Shown here: one piece after another, positions 53,057-61,190 of the stretch
Layout of the letters: the number at the start of each line of letters is the position of its first letter
Numbering within the stretch: the first letter of the stretch is position 1
Origin: an uncultured Victivallales bacterium
GTDB lineage: Bacteria > Verrucomicrobiota > Lentisphaeria > Victivallales > UBA1829
NCBI GenBank assembly: GCA_934644965.1
Contig: CAKUDG010000015.1
Span: 1 to 64,000 of the forward strand
Reading direction: 5' to 3'
Length of the DNA: 64,000 nucleotides
Notes under the pieces: generated by a model
Database searches by the model: none
Seen by the model: only the letters and a program-made list of their open reading frames with translations
What the model was told of the DNA's origin: nothing
Position numbers and translations under genes: made by a program

Positions 53057-54226
53057 TCATCGTCCCATCAGTCTGCGGAACTCCTGAAAGAGATAAAGCG
53101 GATCACACGGGCCCGGCGCAGCCTCCGGATGATACTGTACGGAAAACATCGGTTCCGTCCTATGGCGGAATCCTTCCACCGTATTGTCATTGAGATTGAC
53201 ATGAGTCAATTCCAGTTTCCCGGGAAGAGAATCCGCCTTCAAGGCGAAGTTGTGATTCTGGGAGGTGATCTCAACCGATCCGCTCAGAAGATTCTTCACC
53301 GGATGATTGCATCCGTGATGCCCGAATTTCAGACGGTAACGCTCCCCCCCGCAGGCAATCCCCAGGATCTGATGTCCCAGGCAAATTCCCATGAGAGGAA
53401 CTTTCCCGATCAAATACCGCGCCGCCTCCACGGCATACGTCACCGCCGCAGGATCGGCAGGCCCGTTGGAAAGGAAGACTCCGTCCGGCTTCATCTTCAG
53501 AACCTTCTCCGCGGCAGTCTTGGCCGGGACCACCGTCACTTTCATCCCGTGCCTTCTCAGACAACGGAGAATGTTCCACTTGATTCCGAAATCATAAGCC
53601 ACCACATGCAGATCCGTTGCTGGCAGTTCAGAAGATCCGTCCCAAGAACGGCTGAGAAGCGAGTCCGGATCCCATTCATACGTTTTGCGGCAGCTGACTC
53701 TGGAGGCATAGTCCTCATTGTCCAGCCCGTCCCATTCCATGGCCTGAGCAATGCCGTATTTCTCGGAAATTTTCCTGTCGGAACAATGCAGATAAGCCTT
53801 GAGAGTCCCGTTTTCCCGGATGAGCAACGTCAGGAGCCTGGTGTCGATCCCCGCAATGGCCGGGACTCCGTTCCTTTTCAGGACGGCGGAAAATTCCGAA
53901 TCGGCTCGCCAGTTGCTTGCCGGATTCATCTCCCGTACGATCAGTCCGTTCAGGAAAAGTCGGCGCGATTCCATATCCTCCCGCACAAAACCGTAATTCC
54001 CGATTTCAGGACAGGTCATCGCCACAAACTGCCCCGCATACGAGGGATCCGTGACAATTTCCTCATACCCCGTCATTCCCGTATTGAACACCACTTCCCC
54101 CACCGCATCGACATCCGCCCCCACGGAATATCCACGCAGCACCGTCCCGTTCTCCAGAGCCAGGAAGGCGTTCTTCTCTCTTTGAAGTTTCCAGCTGTAT
54201 AATTCTTTCATGATATTTCCGGCCAT
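53057..54226 (-). CDS. carA: Carbamoyl-phosphate synthase small subunit (glutaminase)
   Basis: ~389 residues, normal length. It hydrolyses glutamine and channels ammonia to CarB. The N-terminal domain has LENGTVLRGYS, VVFNTGMTGYEEIVTDPSY and CPEIGNYG; the class I glutaminase domain has the nucleophile in PLMGICLGHQILG and the His/Glu of the triad in VQYHPEAAPGP. Start: ATG 54226 has AGGAAGG right ahead; ATG 54211 is an alternative five residues shorter. It begins 14 nt after the stop of carB copy 2 and is therefore downstream of its partner, the reverse of the usual carA-carB order. Confidence 0.96.
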   Translation of the reverse strand: MAGNIMKELYSWKLQREKNAFLALENGTVLRGYSVGADVDAVGEVVFNTGMTGYEEIVTDPSYAGQFVAMTCPEIGNYGFVREDMESRRLFLNGLIVREMNPASNWRADSEFSAVLKRNGVPAIAGIDTRLLTLLIRENGTLKAYLHCSDRKISEKYGIAQAMEWDGLDNEDYASRVSCRKTYEWDPDSLLSRSWDGSSELPATDLHVVAYDFGIKWNILRCLRRHGMKVTVVPAKTAAEKVLKMKPDGVFLSNGPADPAAVTYAVEAARYLIGKVPLMGICLGHQILGIACGGERYRLKFGHHGCNHPVKNLLSGSVEITSQNHNFALKADSLPGKLELTHVNLNDNTVEGFRHRTEPMFSVQYHPEAAPGPCDPLYLFQEFRRLMGR

Positions 54227-54239
54227 CCTTCCTGTGTTC

Positions 54240-57200
54240 TCATTCTGAAACAGCGGCTTGTTTTTTTTCGGCGCAGCGGCGGTGAAATTCCTGAAGACTG
54301 CAGATTTCCATGCGGCCCATTTCCCGGAGGGCGCGGATCCCTTCGAGCGCGGCACGGACTCCGCAGAGCGTCGTCGTGATCGGGACCCCGTGTGCGACGG
54401 CCGAAGTCCTCATGCGGATTTCATCCACCATGGCAGCGGCCCCGTTTTCCGGCGTGTTGATGACCCACTGGACGTTGTGTTCGGCAATCATGTCCACAAT
54501 GTTCGGCCTGCCCTGGGAGACACGGAAAATCGCCTGGGAACGGATCCCGTTGTTCCGCAGCATGGTCGAGGTCCCGCACGTGGCATAGATCTGAAAACCC
54601 AGCTCCACCAGTTCCCGAACCAGCGGAATCGATTCCTCCTTGTCCGCATCGCGGAGAGAAACAAATACATTGCCTTCCGTCGGGAGACTCGTCCCCGAAG
54701 CGGTCTGAGACTTCAAATACGCCATCCCCGGTGAAAGATCAATCCCCATGACCTCCCCAGTCGATTTCATTTCCGGACTCAGGACAATATCCACACCGGG
54801 GAATTTCACAAAGGGAAACACCGCTTCCTTCACCGTTGTATACGGGGGAAGAACCTCTTCCACAAATCCCAGCTCCCGAAGCGGTTTCCCGGCCATGCAG
54901 AGCGCGGCGATCTTCGCAAGCGGCACTCCGATCGACTTGCTCACAAACGGCACCGTCCGCGACGCACGGGGATTCACTTCCAGAATATACACCTCCCCAT
55001 CCTTCACCGCGAACTGGATGTTCATCAAGCCGCGGATATGCAGCTCCTTTGCCAGAGCGAAGGTCTGTTCATGAATTTCCCGGATGGTCTCCGCCGAAAG
55101 ACTGGATGCGGGAATCTTGCAGGCCGAATCGCCCGAATGGATCCCCGCCAGCTCCACATGTTCCATGATCGCGCCGATGACGTGTGTTTCCCCATCGGAA
55201 AGGCAGTCCACATCCAGCTCGATCGCCTCCTCCAGAAAACGGTCGATCAGTACCGGGCGTTCCTCGGAAACATGGACCGCTTCGTCCATGTACTTCCGAA
55301 GATACTTTTCCTTGTACACAATCACCATCGCCCTCCCCCCGAGGACAAAGGAGGGACGCATCAGAACCGGATACCCGATCCGTTCTGCAACTTCCAGGGC
55401 CTCTTCCACATTGGCGGCCATGCCGTTCGGAGGCTGACGGAGTCCGAGTTTGTCGGCAAGCTGCTTGAAGTAGTCGCGATCCTCCGCAGACTCGATGTCG
55501 CGCGGGGCGGTGCCCAGAATCCGGACTCCGGCATCTTCCAGACGCCGCGCCAGATTCAGTGGGGTCTGGCCGCCGAACTGGACAATAACTCCCAGGCAGT
55601 TTTCCCGTTCGTAAATATGGATCACATCCTCGAAAGTAAGCGGTTCAAAGTAGAGTTTGTCGCTCGTATCGTAATCGGTGCTGACCGTTTCGGGATTGCT
55701 GTTCACCATCAGGGTTTCGTACCCTGCTTCCCGGAGCGCAAAGGAGGCATGGACGCAGCAGTAGTCGAATTCGATTCCCTGGCCGATCCGGTTGGGGCCG
55801 CCGCCGAGAATCATGATCGTTTTACGGGAGGGATCGGGTTTGACTTCATCCCTTGTCGCCCCATAGGTCGAATAGTAATAGGGCGTGACTGCGCGGAATT
55901 CGCCGGCACAGGTATCCACAAGCGAGTATACAGGCAGAATCCCGGCGGAACGCCTGGCTTGGAAGACTGCCTCTTCTGGACATTTCAGCAGATATGCAAT
56001 CTGGCGGTCGGAATAACCGAATTCCTTTGCCTGGCGGAAAAGGGCTTTGTCTGCGGAAAATTTCTTCAGAGTCTTCGCCGCGGTGATTTCGTCCTCAAAA
56101 GAAGCCAGTTCGTGCAGATGACGCAGGAAGTAGCGGTCGATCCGGCAGAGAGAATGGACCCGTTCCACATCCCAGCCCCGGCGGAACGCCTCGTGAATCA
56201 CATAGATCCGTTCCGGATTCGGGCGGGAGATTTCGGCGGAGAGAAGACTGTCTTCCATCATCCGGAATTTCTCCTCCTTCCCGGAAGCGCCGAATCCTGC
56301 GTATCCGGTCTCCAGGGAGCGGAGCGCCTTCTGGAACGACTCCTTGAACGTCTTCCCGATGCTCATGGCTTCCCCGACCGATTTCATCTGCGTGCCGAGC
56401 GTACTGTCCGCCGCCGGAAATTTTTCAAAGGTGAAACGCGGAACCTTGGTGACAACATAGTCGATCGCGGGTTCAAAACAGGCGGGAGTCTCACGCGTGA
56501 TGTCGTTCCGGAGTTCGTCAAGCGTGTAGCCGACGGCCAGTTTGGCGGCGATTCTCGCAATCGGGAATCCCGTCGCCTTCGACGCCAGCGCAGAAGAGCG
56601 CGACACGCGCGGATTCATCTCTATGATGATCATGCGTCCGTCCTCCGGATTCAGCGCCCACTGCACGTTGGATCCGCCGGTCTCGACTCCGATCTTGCGC
56701 ATGACTGCCAGCGATGCGTCTCTCATCCTCTGATATTCCCTGTCGCTGAGTGTCTGTGCCGGCGCCACCGTGATGCTGTCTCCGGTATGCACCCCCATCG
56801 GATCCAGGTTCTCAATCGAACAGACTATCACCGCATTGTCCTTCCGGTCACGCATGACTTCCAGTTCAAATTCCTTCCATCCCAGCAGAGATTCCTCGAT
56901 CAGCACTTCGGAAGTCATGCTCGCTTCCAGGCCTCTGGCAACGATGCGTTCAAACTCCTCCGGGTCGTGTGCAATGCCTCCGCCCGTCCCCCCGAGCGTG
57001 AATCCCGGACGGATCACCAGCGGCCAGCGGCCGATCATTTTCGCAATCATCTTCGCTTCCTGCATGGAATGCGCCGAACCGGAAAGCGGCAGTTCGAGCC
57101 CCAGTTCCATCATGGCATGCTTGAACTGATCGCGGTCCTCCGCGCGGCGGATCACCTCGGCATCCGCCCCGATCATTTCCACCTGATAGCGTTTCAGAAT

Positions 57201-57518
57201 GCCGGATTCGTGAAGACGCATTGCAAGATTGAGTGCGGTCTGCCCGCCGAGAGTCGGAAGAAGCGCATCGGGGCGTTCCCGGCGGATGATTTCATGGAGA
57301 ATATCCCGGGTCAGCGGTTCGATGTAGGTCCGGTCCGCAAAATCCGGATCCGTCATGACCGTCGCCGGGTTGCTGTTCACGAGGACGACCTCATAGCCGT
57401 CTTCCTTGAGGGCTTTGCACGCCTGCACGCCTGAGTAGTCAAACTCGCAGGCCTGTCCGATCACGATGGGGCCGGAGCCGATCAGCATGATCTTTCTGAT
57501 GTCTTTGCGCCTGGGCAT
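54240..57518 (-). CDS. carB: Carbamoyl-phosphate synthase large subunit, copy 2
   Basis: 1,092 residues, complete. The first half starts GSGPIVIGQACEFDYSGVQA, with FTLGGTGGGIAHD in the ATP-grasp site; the second half has ILGGGPNRIGQGIEFDY and SFVLGGRAMVIVYKE; the C-terminal regulatory domain has NVFVSLRDADKEESIP and YATCGTSTML. It is clearly homologous to copy 1 but differs at many positions throughout, so it is an old paralogue or a transferred gene rather than a recent duplicate. AAGGA lies 12 nt before the ATG. It is coupled with carA (14-nt gap) and follows the NifA-like gene on the same strand. Confidence 0.96.
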   Translation of the reverse strand: MPRRKDIRKIMLIGSGPIVIGQACEFDYSGVQACKALKEDGYEVVLVNSNPATVMTDPDFADRTYIEPLTRDILHEIIRRERPDALLPTLGGQTALNLAMRLHESGILKRYQVEMIGADAEVIRRAEDRDQFKHAMMELGLELPLSGSAHSMQEAKMIAKMIGRWPLVIRPGFTLGGTGGGIAHDPEEFERIVARGLEASMTSEVLIEESLLGWKEFELEVMRDRKDNAVIVCSIENLDPMGVHTGDSITVAPAQTLSDREYQRMRDASLAVMRKIGVETGGSNVQWALNPEDGRMIIIEMNPRVSRSSALASKATGFPIARIAAKLAVGYTLDELRNDITRETPACFEPAIDYVVTKVPRFTFEKFPAADSTLGTQMKSVGEAMSIGKTFKESFQKALRSLETGYAGFGASGKEEKFRMMEDSLLSAEISRPNPERIYVIHEAFRRGWDVERVHSLCRIDRYFLRHLHELASFEDEITAAKTLKKFSADKALFRQAKEFGYSDRQIAYLLKCPEEAVFQARRSAGILPVYSLVDTCAGEFRAVTPYYYSTYGATRDEVKPDPSRKTIMILGGGPNRIGQGIEFDYCCVHASFALREAGYETLMVNSNPETVSTDYDTSDKLYFEPLTFEDVIHIYERENCLGVIVQFGGQTPLNLARRLEDAGVRILGTAPRDIESAEDRDYFKQLADKLGLRQPPNGMAANVEEALEVAERIGYPVLMRPSFVLGGRAMVIVYKEKYLRKYMDEAVHVSEERPVLIDRFLEEAIELDVDCLSDGETHVIGAIMEHVELAGIHSGDSACKIPASSLSAETIREIHEQTFALAKELHIRGLMNIQFAVKDGEVYILEVNPRASRTVPFVSKSIGVPLAKIAALCMAGKPLRELGFVEEVLPPYTTVKEAVFPFVKFPGVDIVLSPEMKSTGEVMGIDLSPGMAYLKSQTASGTSLPTEGNVFVSLRDADKEESIPLVRELVELGFQIYATCGTSTMLRNNGIRSQAIFRVSQGRPNIVDMIAEHNVQWVINTPENGAAAMVDEIRMRTSAVAHGVPITTTLCGVRAALEGIRALREMGRMEICSLQEFHRRCAEKKQAAVSE

Positions 57519-57815
57519 TGTATGGATGATCCTTCGATTTGATTGGGTTGCTGTTCACTTGATGATGATTCAGAAGTTCCGGTGTTCCGGACTGCTTCCC
57601 CTCCCCTCCCGGGTCTCCGAAACGCGTCTTTCCGCACGGAAGAAAGAGAAAACCCGGGAAGAACTGCCTTGGACAACACAACGGGGGGGGGAACAAGACC
57701 CCGCCGCGGCAACGGGCAACAGGAAACGGAAAATCGACAATGAAAAACTGAAAAACATTGTTCCGCAGAAAAAAGATCCTTTCCCGTCTTTCCGCCGAAC
57801 GTGTTTCATTCCCGG

Positions 57816-59372
57816 TTACTCTTTGTTGTTCCGGTACCAGTCTGGAGTAATATTCAGTTTCTGGATCTTGTAATGAATGATCCGGTTGGAGATGCCGAGC
57901 GCACGGGCCGAGGCGGAGACATTCCCGCGGTTCGCCTTCAGGGACTCCACAATCAGTTCCCGCTCAAAGGAATTGACGAGCGTTTCAAAATCGGCCGTCC
58001 CGTCCGGGGCGGTTCTGTTGGTGGAGGAGGCTTCCCCGGTCTGGAGAGAAGGCGGAAGATTGTATCCGGAAATGACGTCGTCGGTAGTTGTCAGGACGGC
58101 GCGTTCGATGCAGTTTTCCAGCTCTCTCACGTTTCCGGGCCAGTGATAGCTCATCATCATATTGATCGCCGGAGTCGATATGCGCTTGATATTCTTCCCG
58201 TACATGCGGCTGAATTTTTCGAGAAAGTGCTCCGCGAGAAGCATAATGTCGCTCCTGCGGTTTCTCAGTTCGGGCAGATGGATCGGAAAGACGTTCAGAC
58301 GGTAGTAGAGGTCCTCCCGGAACTTTCCCTCGGCCATAAGTTTTTCCAGATCCCGGCTCGTGGCGGCAAGGATCCGGACATCCATCTTCAGCTCCTCGTT
58401 TCCACCCACGCGGAAAAAGGTGCGTTCCTGCAGAAAGCGCAGGAGTTTTACCTGGACGGGCAATGTCAGGTCTCCGATTTCATCCAGGAAAAGAGTCCCT
58501 CCGTCCGCCGCCTCCGCCCTTCCGATGCGTCTGGCGAAGGCTCCGGTGAAGGAACCTTTTTCGTGTCCGAAAAGCTCGCTTTCGATCAGAGTCTCTGGCA
58601 TTGCGGCGCAGTTCACGATGATGAAGGGCTTGTCTTTCCGGGAGCTCTTCTCCTGAATCGCACGGGCGATCAGTTCCTTTCCGGTGCCGGAAGCGCCTCG
58701 GATCAGAACCGTCGCATTGGTATCCGCAACCTGTTCCACCATACTGTAGACGCGGCGCATGCTGCTGCAGTTTCCAACAATGCTCGCCGGAACGCTTTTT
58801 TTATCCAGTTCGTCACGGAGACGACGGTTTTCCGCAAGAAGCTTTTCCCGTTCCTCATGCTCTTCCAGACGGGCACAGACCACTTCCGCCGTAATATTCG
58901 CCACCGTTTCCAGCAGTTTGAGATCCTCGTTCAGCGCCGCTTCCGCTTCCGGCCCCGGGGGGGAAGTCCGGTCGATCGAGAGCGTCCCGATGACCTTTTC
59001 CAGATGCAGAACAGGGACACAGAGAAAGGCAATGTTTTCCGGGGAATTCCGCGTCTTTGTCCGGTTCAGGAAATTCGGGTCTCTGGAAATGTCCGGAATG
59101 ATGACGGGCACGCCGGTTTCTGCAACGCGTCCCGTGATTCCTTCGCCCAGATGATATTTTCCCCTCCGGATTTCATCTTCGCTGAGTCCCTGGGAGGCTT
59201 CGATGACGAGCATGTCGTCCCTTCTCAGAGTGAACGTCCCCCGTACAAAGCCCATTTCCCGGTAAAGAATGTCAAGAACGTTTTTCAGGAGCAGCGACAC
59301 ATTCCGCTCATGCAGGACCGCGCGGCTGATCTGATGCAGAATGGCGATCTCGATATTCTTTCCTTCGTTCAT
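57816..59372 (-). CDS. NifA-like sigma-54-dependent enhancer-binding protein (GAF-AAA-Fis)
   Basis: ~518 residues. A GAF sensor (~10-160, LGEGITGRVAETG and FLCVPVL), a short coiled-coil linker (~165-200), an AAA+ domain and a C-terminal Fis-type helix-turn-helix (NRGNVSASARALGISNRIIH). Walker A is RGASGTGKELIARAI, the sigma-54 contact motif is GSFTGA (GAFTGA variant), Walker B is GGTLFLDEIGDL, and the arginine region YYRLNVFPIHLP is intact, so it should activate sigma-54 promoters. The overall layout is that of NifA. ATG 59372 is favoured: a promoter sits just upstream and the GAF domain begins there; the frame stays open to 59615 but overlaps gltD. It lies between gltD and carB copy 2. Confidence 0.9.
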   Translation of the reverse strand: MNEGKNIEIAILHQISRAVLHERNVSLLLKNVLDILYREMGFVRGTFTLRRDDMLVIEASQGLSEDEIRRGKYHLGEGITGRVAETGVPVIIPDISRDPNFLNRTKTRNSPENIAFLCVPVLHLEKVIGTLSIDRTSPPGPEAEAALNEDLKLLETVANITAEVVCARLEEHEEREKLLAENRRLRDELDKKSVPASIVGNCSSMRRVYSMVEQVADTNATVLIRGASGTGKELIARAIQEKSSRKDKPFIIVNCAAMPETLIESELFGHEKGSFTGAFARRIGRAEAADGGTLFLDEIGDLTLPVQVKLLRFLQERTFFRVGGNEELKMDVRILAATSRDLEKLMAEGKFREDLYYRLNVFPIHLPELRNRRSDIMLLAEHFLEKFSRMYGKNIKRISTPAINMMMSYHWPGNVRELENCIERAVLTTTDDVISGYNLPPSLQTGEASSTNRTAPDGTADFETLVNSFERELIVESLKANRGNVSASARALGISNRIIHYKIQKLNITPDWYRNNKE

Positions 59373-59404
59373 CCGTCCGGCGTCTCTTTCGTTTGGATTT
59401 CTGA

Positions 59405-59432
59405 AATATACCACATTTTTCGGAAAGGACAA
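59405..59432 (-). promoter_or_regulatory. Promoter of the NifA-like gene
   Basis: On the minus strand: TTGTCC, 16 nt, TATATT, giving a ~26-nt leader to ATG 59372. Confidence 0.55.
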
Positions 59433-59611
59433 ACCGCGGTATTCACGCAGGAGGAAGTTTTTTTTCACTTCCTGCAGTGCGCGGGTCCGTGCGGAGAGGG
59501 AATTCCCGGCTATCATCATCCGGGCGCTGCGGAGCGATCCGCGCCATCCGGAGCACAAGGCGCGATTCCGGAGTGCAAGAGCGGAATCGCAGGAATATTT
59601 TCCTCCTCGGA

Positions 59612-61063
59612 TCATTTTCCTGCAAGCCCTCCCTTCTGGAGAATCCGGTTCACCGAAGCGGCGCAGCGTCTTCCGGACGCAATCGCCCGGACCACCAGGG
59701 AGGCTCCGGAAGCGGAGTCGCCGGCAACGAACACGCGGGGATCCGAACTGCGCATGTCCGGATCTGTCACGATCCGGCCTTTTTCCACGGACAGGGAGAA
59801 TTCCTTCACGATGCCCTCATCCGCACGGACTCCGGTAAAGCCCATGGCCAGCAGAACCAGATCCGTTTCAATCCGGAAGGCGCCGTCTTCGAGTGCCCGG
59901 AAGGTCTGAGGACGGCCTTTTTCATTCAGACTCCATTGGATGCGGCATGCCTGGAGCGCCGTCACGGCGCCGTCACGCCCCTCAAACGCGCTGCTGTTCA
60001 CCGACCAGAGCCGCTCCACGCCTTCGGCATGGCTGGATGAATCCCTTCTCATATACGGAAATTCCGGCCACGGCGTCGAAGGCGAGCGTTCAGCCGGGGG
60101 CTCCGGCATGAGTTCAATCTGGAGGATGGATTCCGCCCCCTGGCGCCGCGCGGTGCCGATGCAGTCCGATCCCGTATCCCCTCCCCCGATCACCAGAACC
60201 TTTTTCCCCTTCGCCGAAATCGGCAGTTCCGGCAGTTCAGCGGAGACGCAGCGGTTTTCCCCGCTCAGGAAGTCCAGGGCAAAATGAATTCCGCGAAGAT
60301 CCCGTCCGGGGATCTTCAGATCCCGCGCTTCCGGAGTCCCCATGGCAAGGACGATCACGTCATGACGTTTCTTCAGATACGCTCCGGAGAGGTCCTTCCC
60401 CGCTTCCGTCCCGCATTCAAAGTGAATTCCCTCCTGTTCCAGGATCCGGATTCTCCGGTCAATCACCGTTTTTTCCAGTTTGAAATCGGGGATTCCGTAT
60501 CGCAGCAGTCCTCCGGGGGACAGATTCCTTTCATACACGGTGACCTGAAAACCGTACTGATTCAGTTCATCCGCAACGGCCAGTCCCGCGGGTCCGGACC
60601 CGATCACCGCCGCCCGGAGTCCGTTCCGGTCCGGCACCGCACGCGGACGAACCCATCCGCACCGGAACGCCTCCTCCGCCACCAGATATTCCGTATGACG
60701 GACCGCCACCGGATCCAGCACATGCCCCGCCGTGCAGGCGTATTCGCAGAGTGCGGGGCAGATCCGGGATGTGAACTCCGGGAAATTGCTCGTGCTCCGC
60801 AGAAGATCCCACGCCGTTTCAAAATCCCCCTCCGCCACCGCCGAATTCATTTCCGGAATGACGTTTCCCAGCGGACATCCGTATGCATGGCAGAACGGAA
60901 TGCCGCAGTCCATGCAACGGCTCGCCTGACATTGCAGTTCATCCTTCTCCGGAAAAATCTCCACACAGCGGAAATCGCGGATGCGTTCCCCGACGGGACG
61001 GTAGAGATTCTTCCGCCTCGGTATATTCAGAAAATTCAATTTCCCTCCAGCTGTATTGACCAT
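59612..61063 (-). CDS. gltD: Glutamate synthase small subunit (NADPH)
   Basis: ~483 residues. It passes electrons from NADPH through FAD and Fe-S clusters to GltB. The N-terminal cysteine motifs are CMDCGIPFCHAYGCPLGN and CPALCEYACTAGHV; the FAD motif is AVIGSGPAGLAVADEL; the NADPH motif is VIGGGDTGSDCIGTA; and the C-terminal FAD contact is VFVAGDSASGASLVV. ATG 61063 has AGGAG 9 nt ahead and gives the usual short N-terminus; an ATG at 61105 overlaps a repeat and is less likely. It follows gltB after ~130 bp and precedes the NifA-like regulator by ~240 bp. Confidence 0.96.
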   Translation of the reverse strand: MVNTAGGKLNFLNIPRRKNLYRPVGERIRDFRCVEIFPEKDELQCQASRCMDCGIPFCHAYGCPLGNVIPEMNSAVAEGDFETAWDLLRSTSNFPEFTSRICPALCEYACTAGHVLDPVAVRHTEYLVAEEAFRCGWVRPRAVPDRNGLRAAVIGSGPAGLAVADELNQYGFQVTVYERNLSPGGLLRYGIPDFKLEKTVIDRRIRILEQEGIHFECGTEAGKDLSGAYLKKRHDVIVLAMGTPEARDLKIPGRDLRGIHFALDFLSGENRCVSAELPELPISAKGKKVLVIGGGDTGSDCIGTARRQGAESILQIELMPEPPAERSPSTPWPEFPYMRRDSSSHAEGVERLWSVNSSAFEGRDGAVTALQACRIQWSLNEKGRPQTFRALEDGAFRIETDLVLLAMGFTGVRADEGIVKEFSLSVEKGRIVTDPDMRSSDPRVFVAGDSASGASLVVRAIASGRRCAASVNRILQKGGLAGK

Positions 61064-61082
61064 GATGCCGTTCTCCTCTTTC

Positions 61083-61173
61083 CTGTCTGTTTGCCTGACT
61101 GTCATTCTGTCTGTTTGCCTGTCTGCGTCTTTGTGACGGCGCTGTCACAAAAAAGGGTTCCGTCGTCACAAAG
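61083..61173. repeat. Repeats and palindrome between gltB and gltD
   Basis: CTGTCTGTTTGCCTG occurs at 61083-61097 and 61107-61121 (24-bp period). Next to it is a perfect palindrome TTTGTGAC-N6-GTCACAAA (61130-61151), with another GTCACAAA half-site at 61165-61172. Confidence 0.65.
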
Positions 61174-61190
61174 GCTGCGGGGTCCCCCAC

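Noticed and set aside
55038..57434. Open frame of ~800 codons on the plus strand
   Set aside because: It lies wholly opposite carB copy 2, is rich in His/Arg/Gly as expected for an antisense frame of GC-rich coding DNA, and has no domain-like motif.
57801..59909. Open frame of ~700 codons on the plus strand
   Set aside because: Antisense to the NifA-like gene and gltD, whose motifs are all on the minus strand.
61130..61151. CRP-type binding site
   Set aside because: The half-sites TGTGA and TCACA are separated by 8 bases instead of the 6 required for CRP/FNR, so I report only a palindrome.
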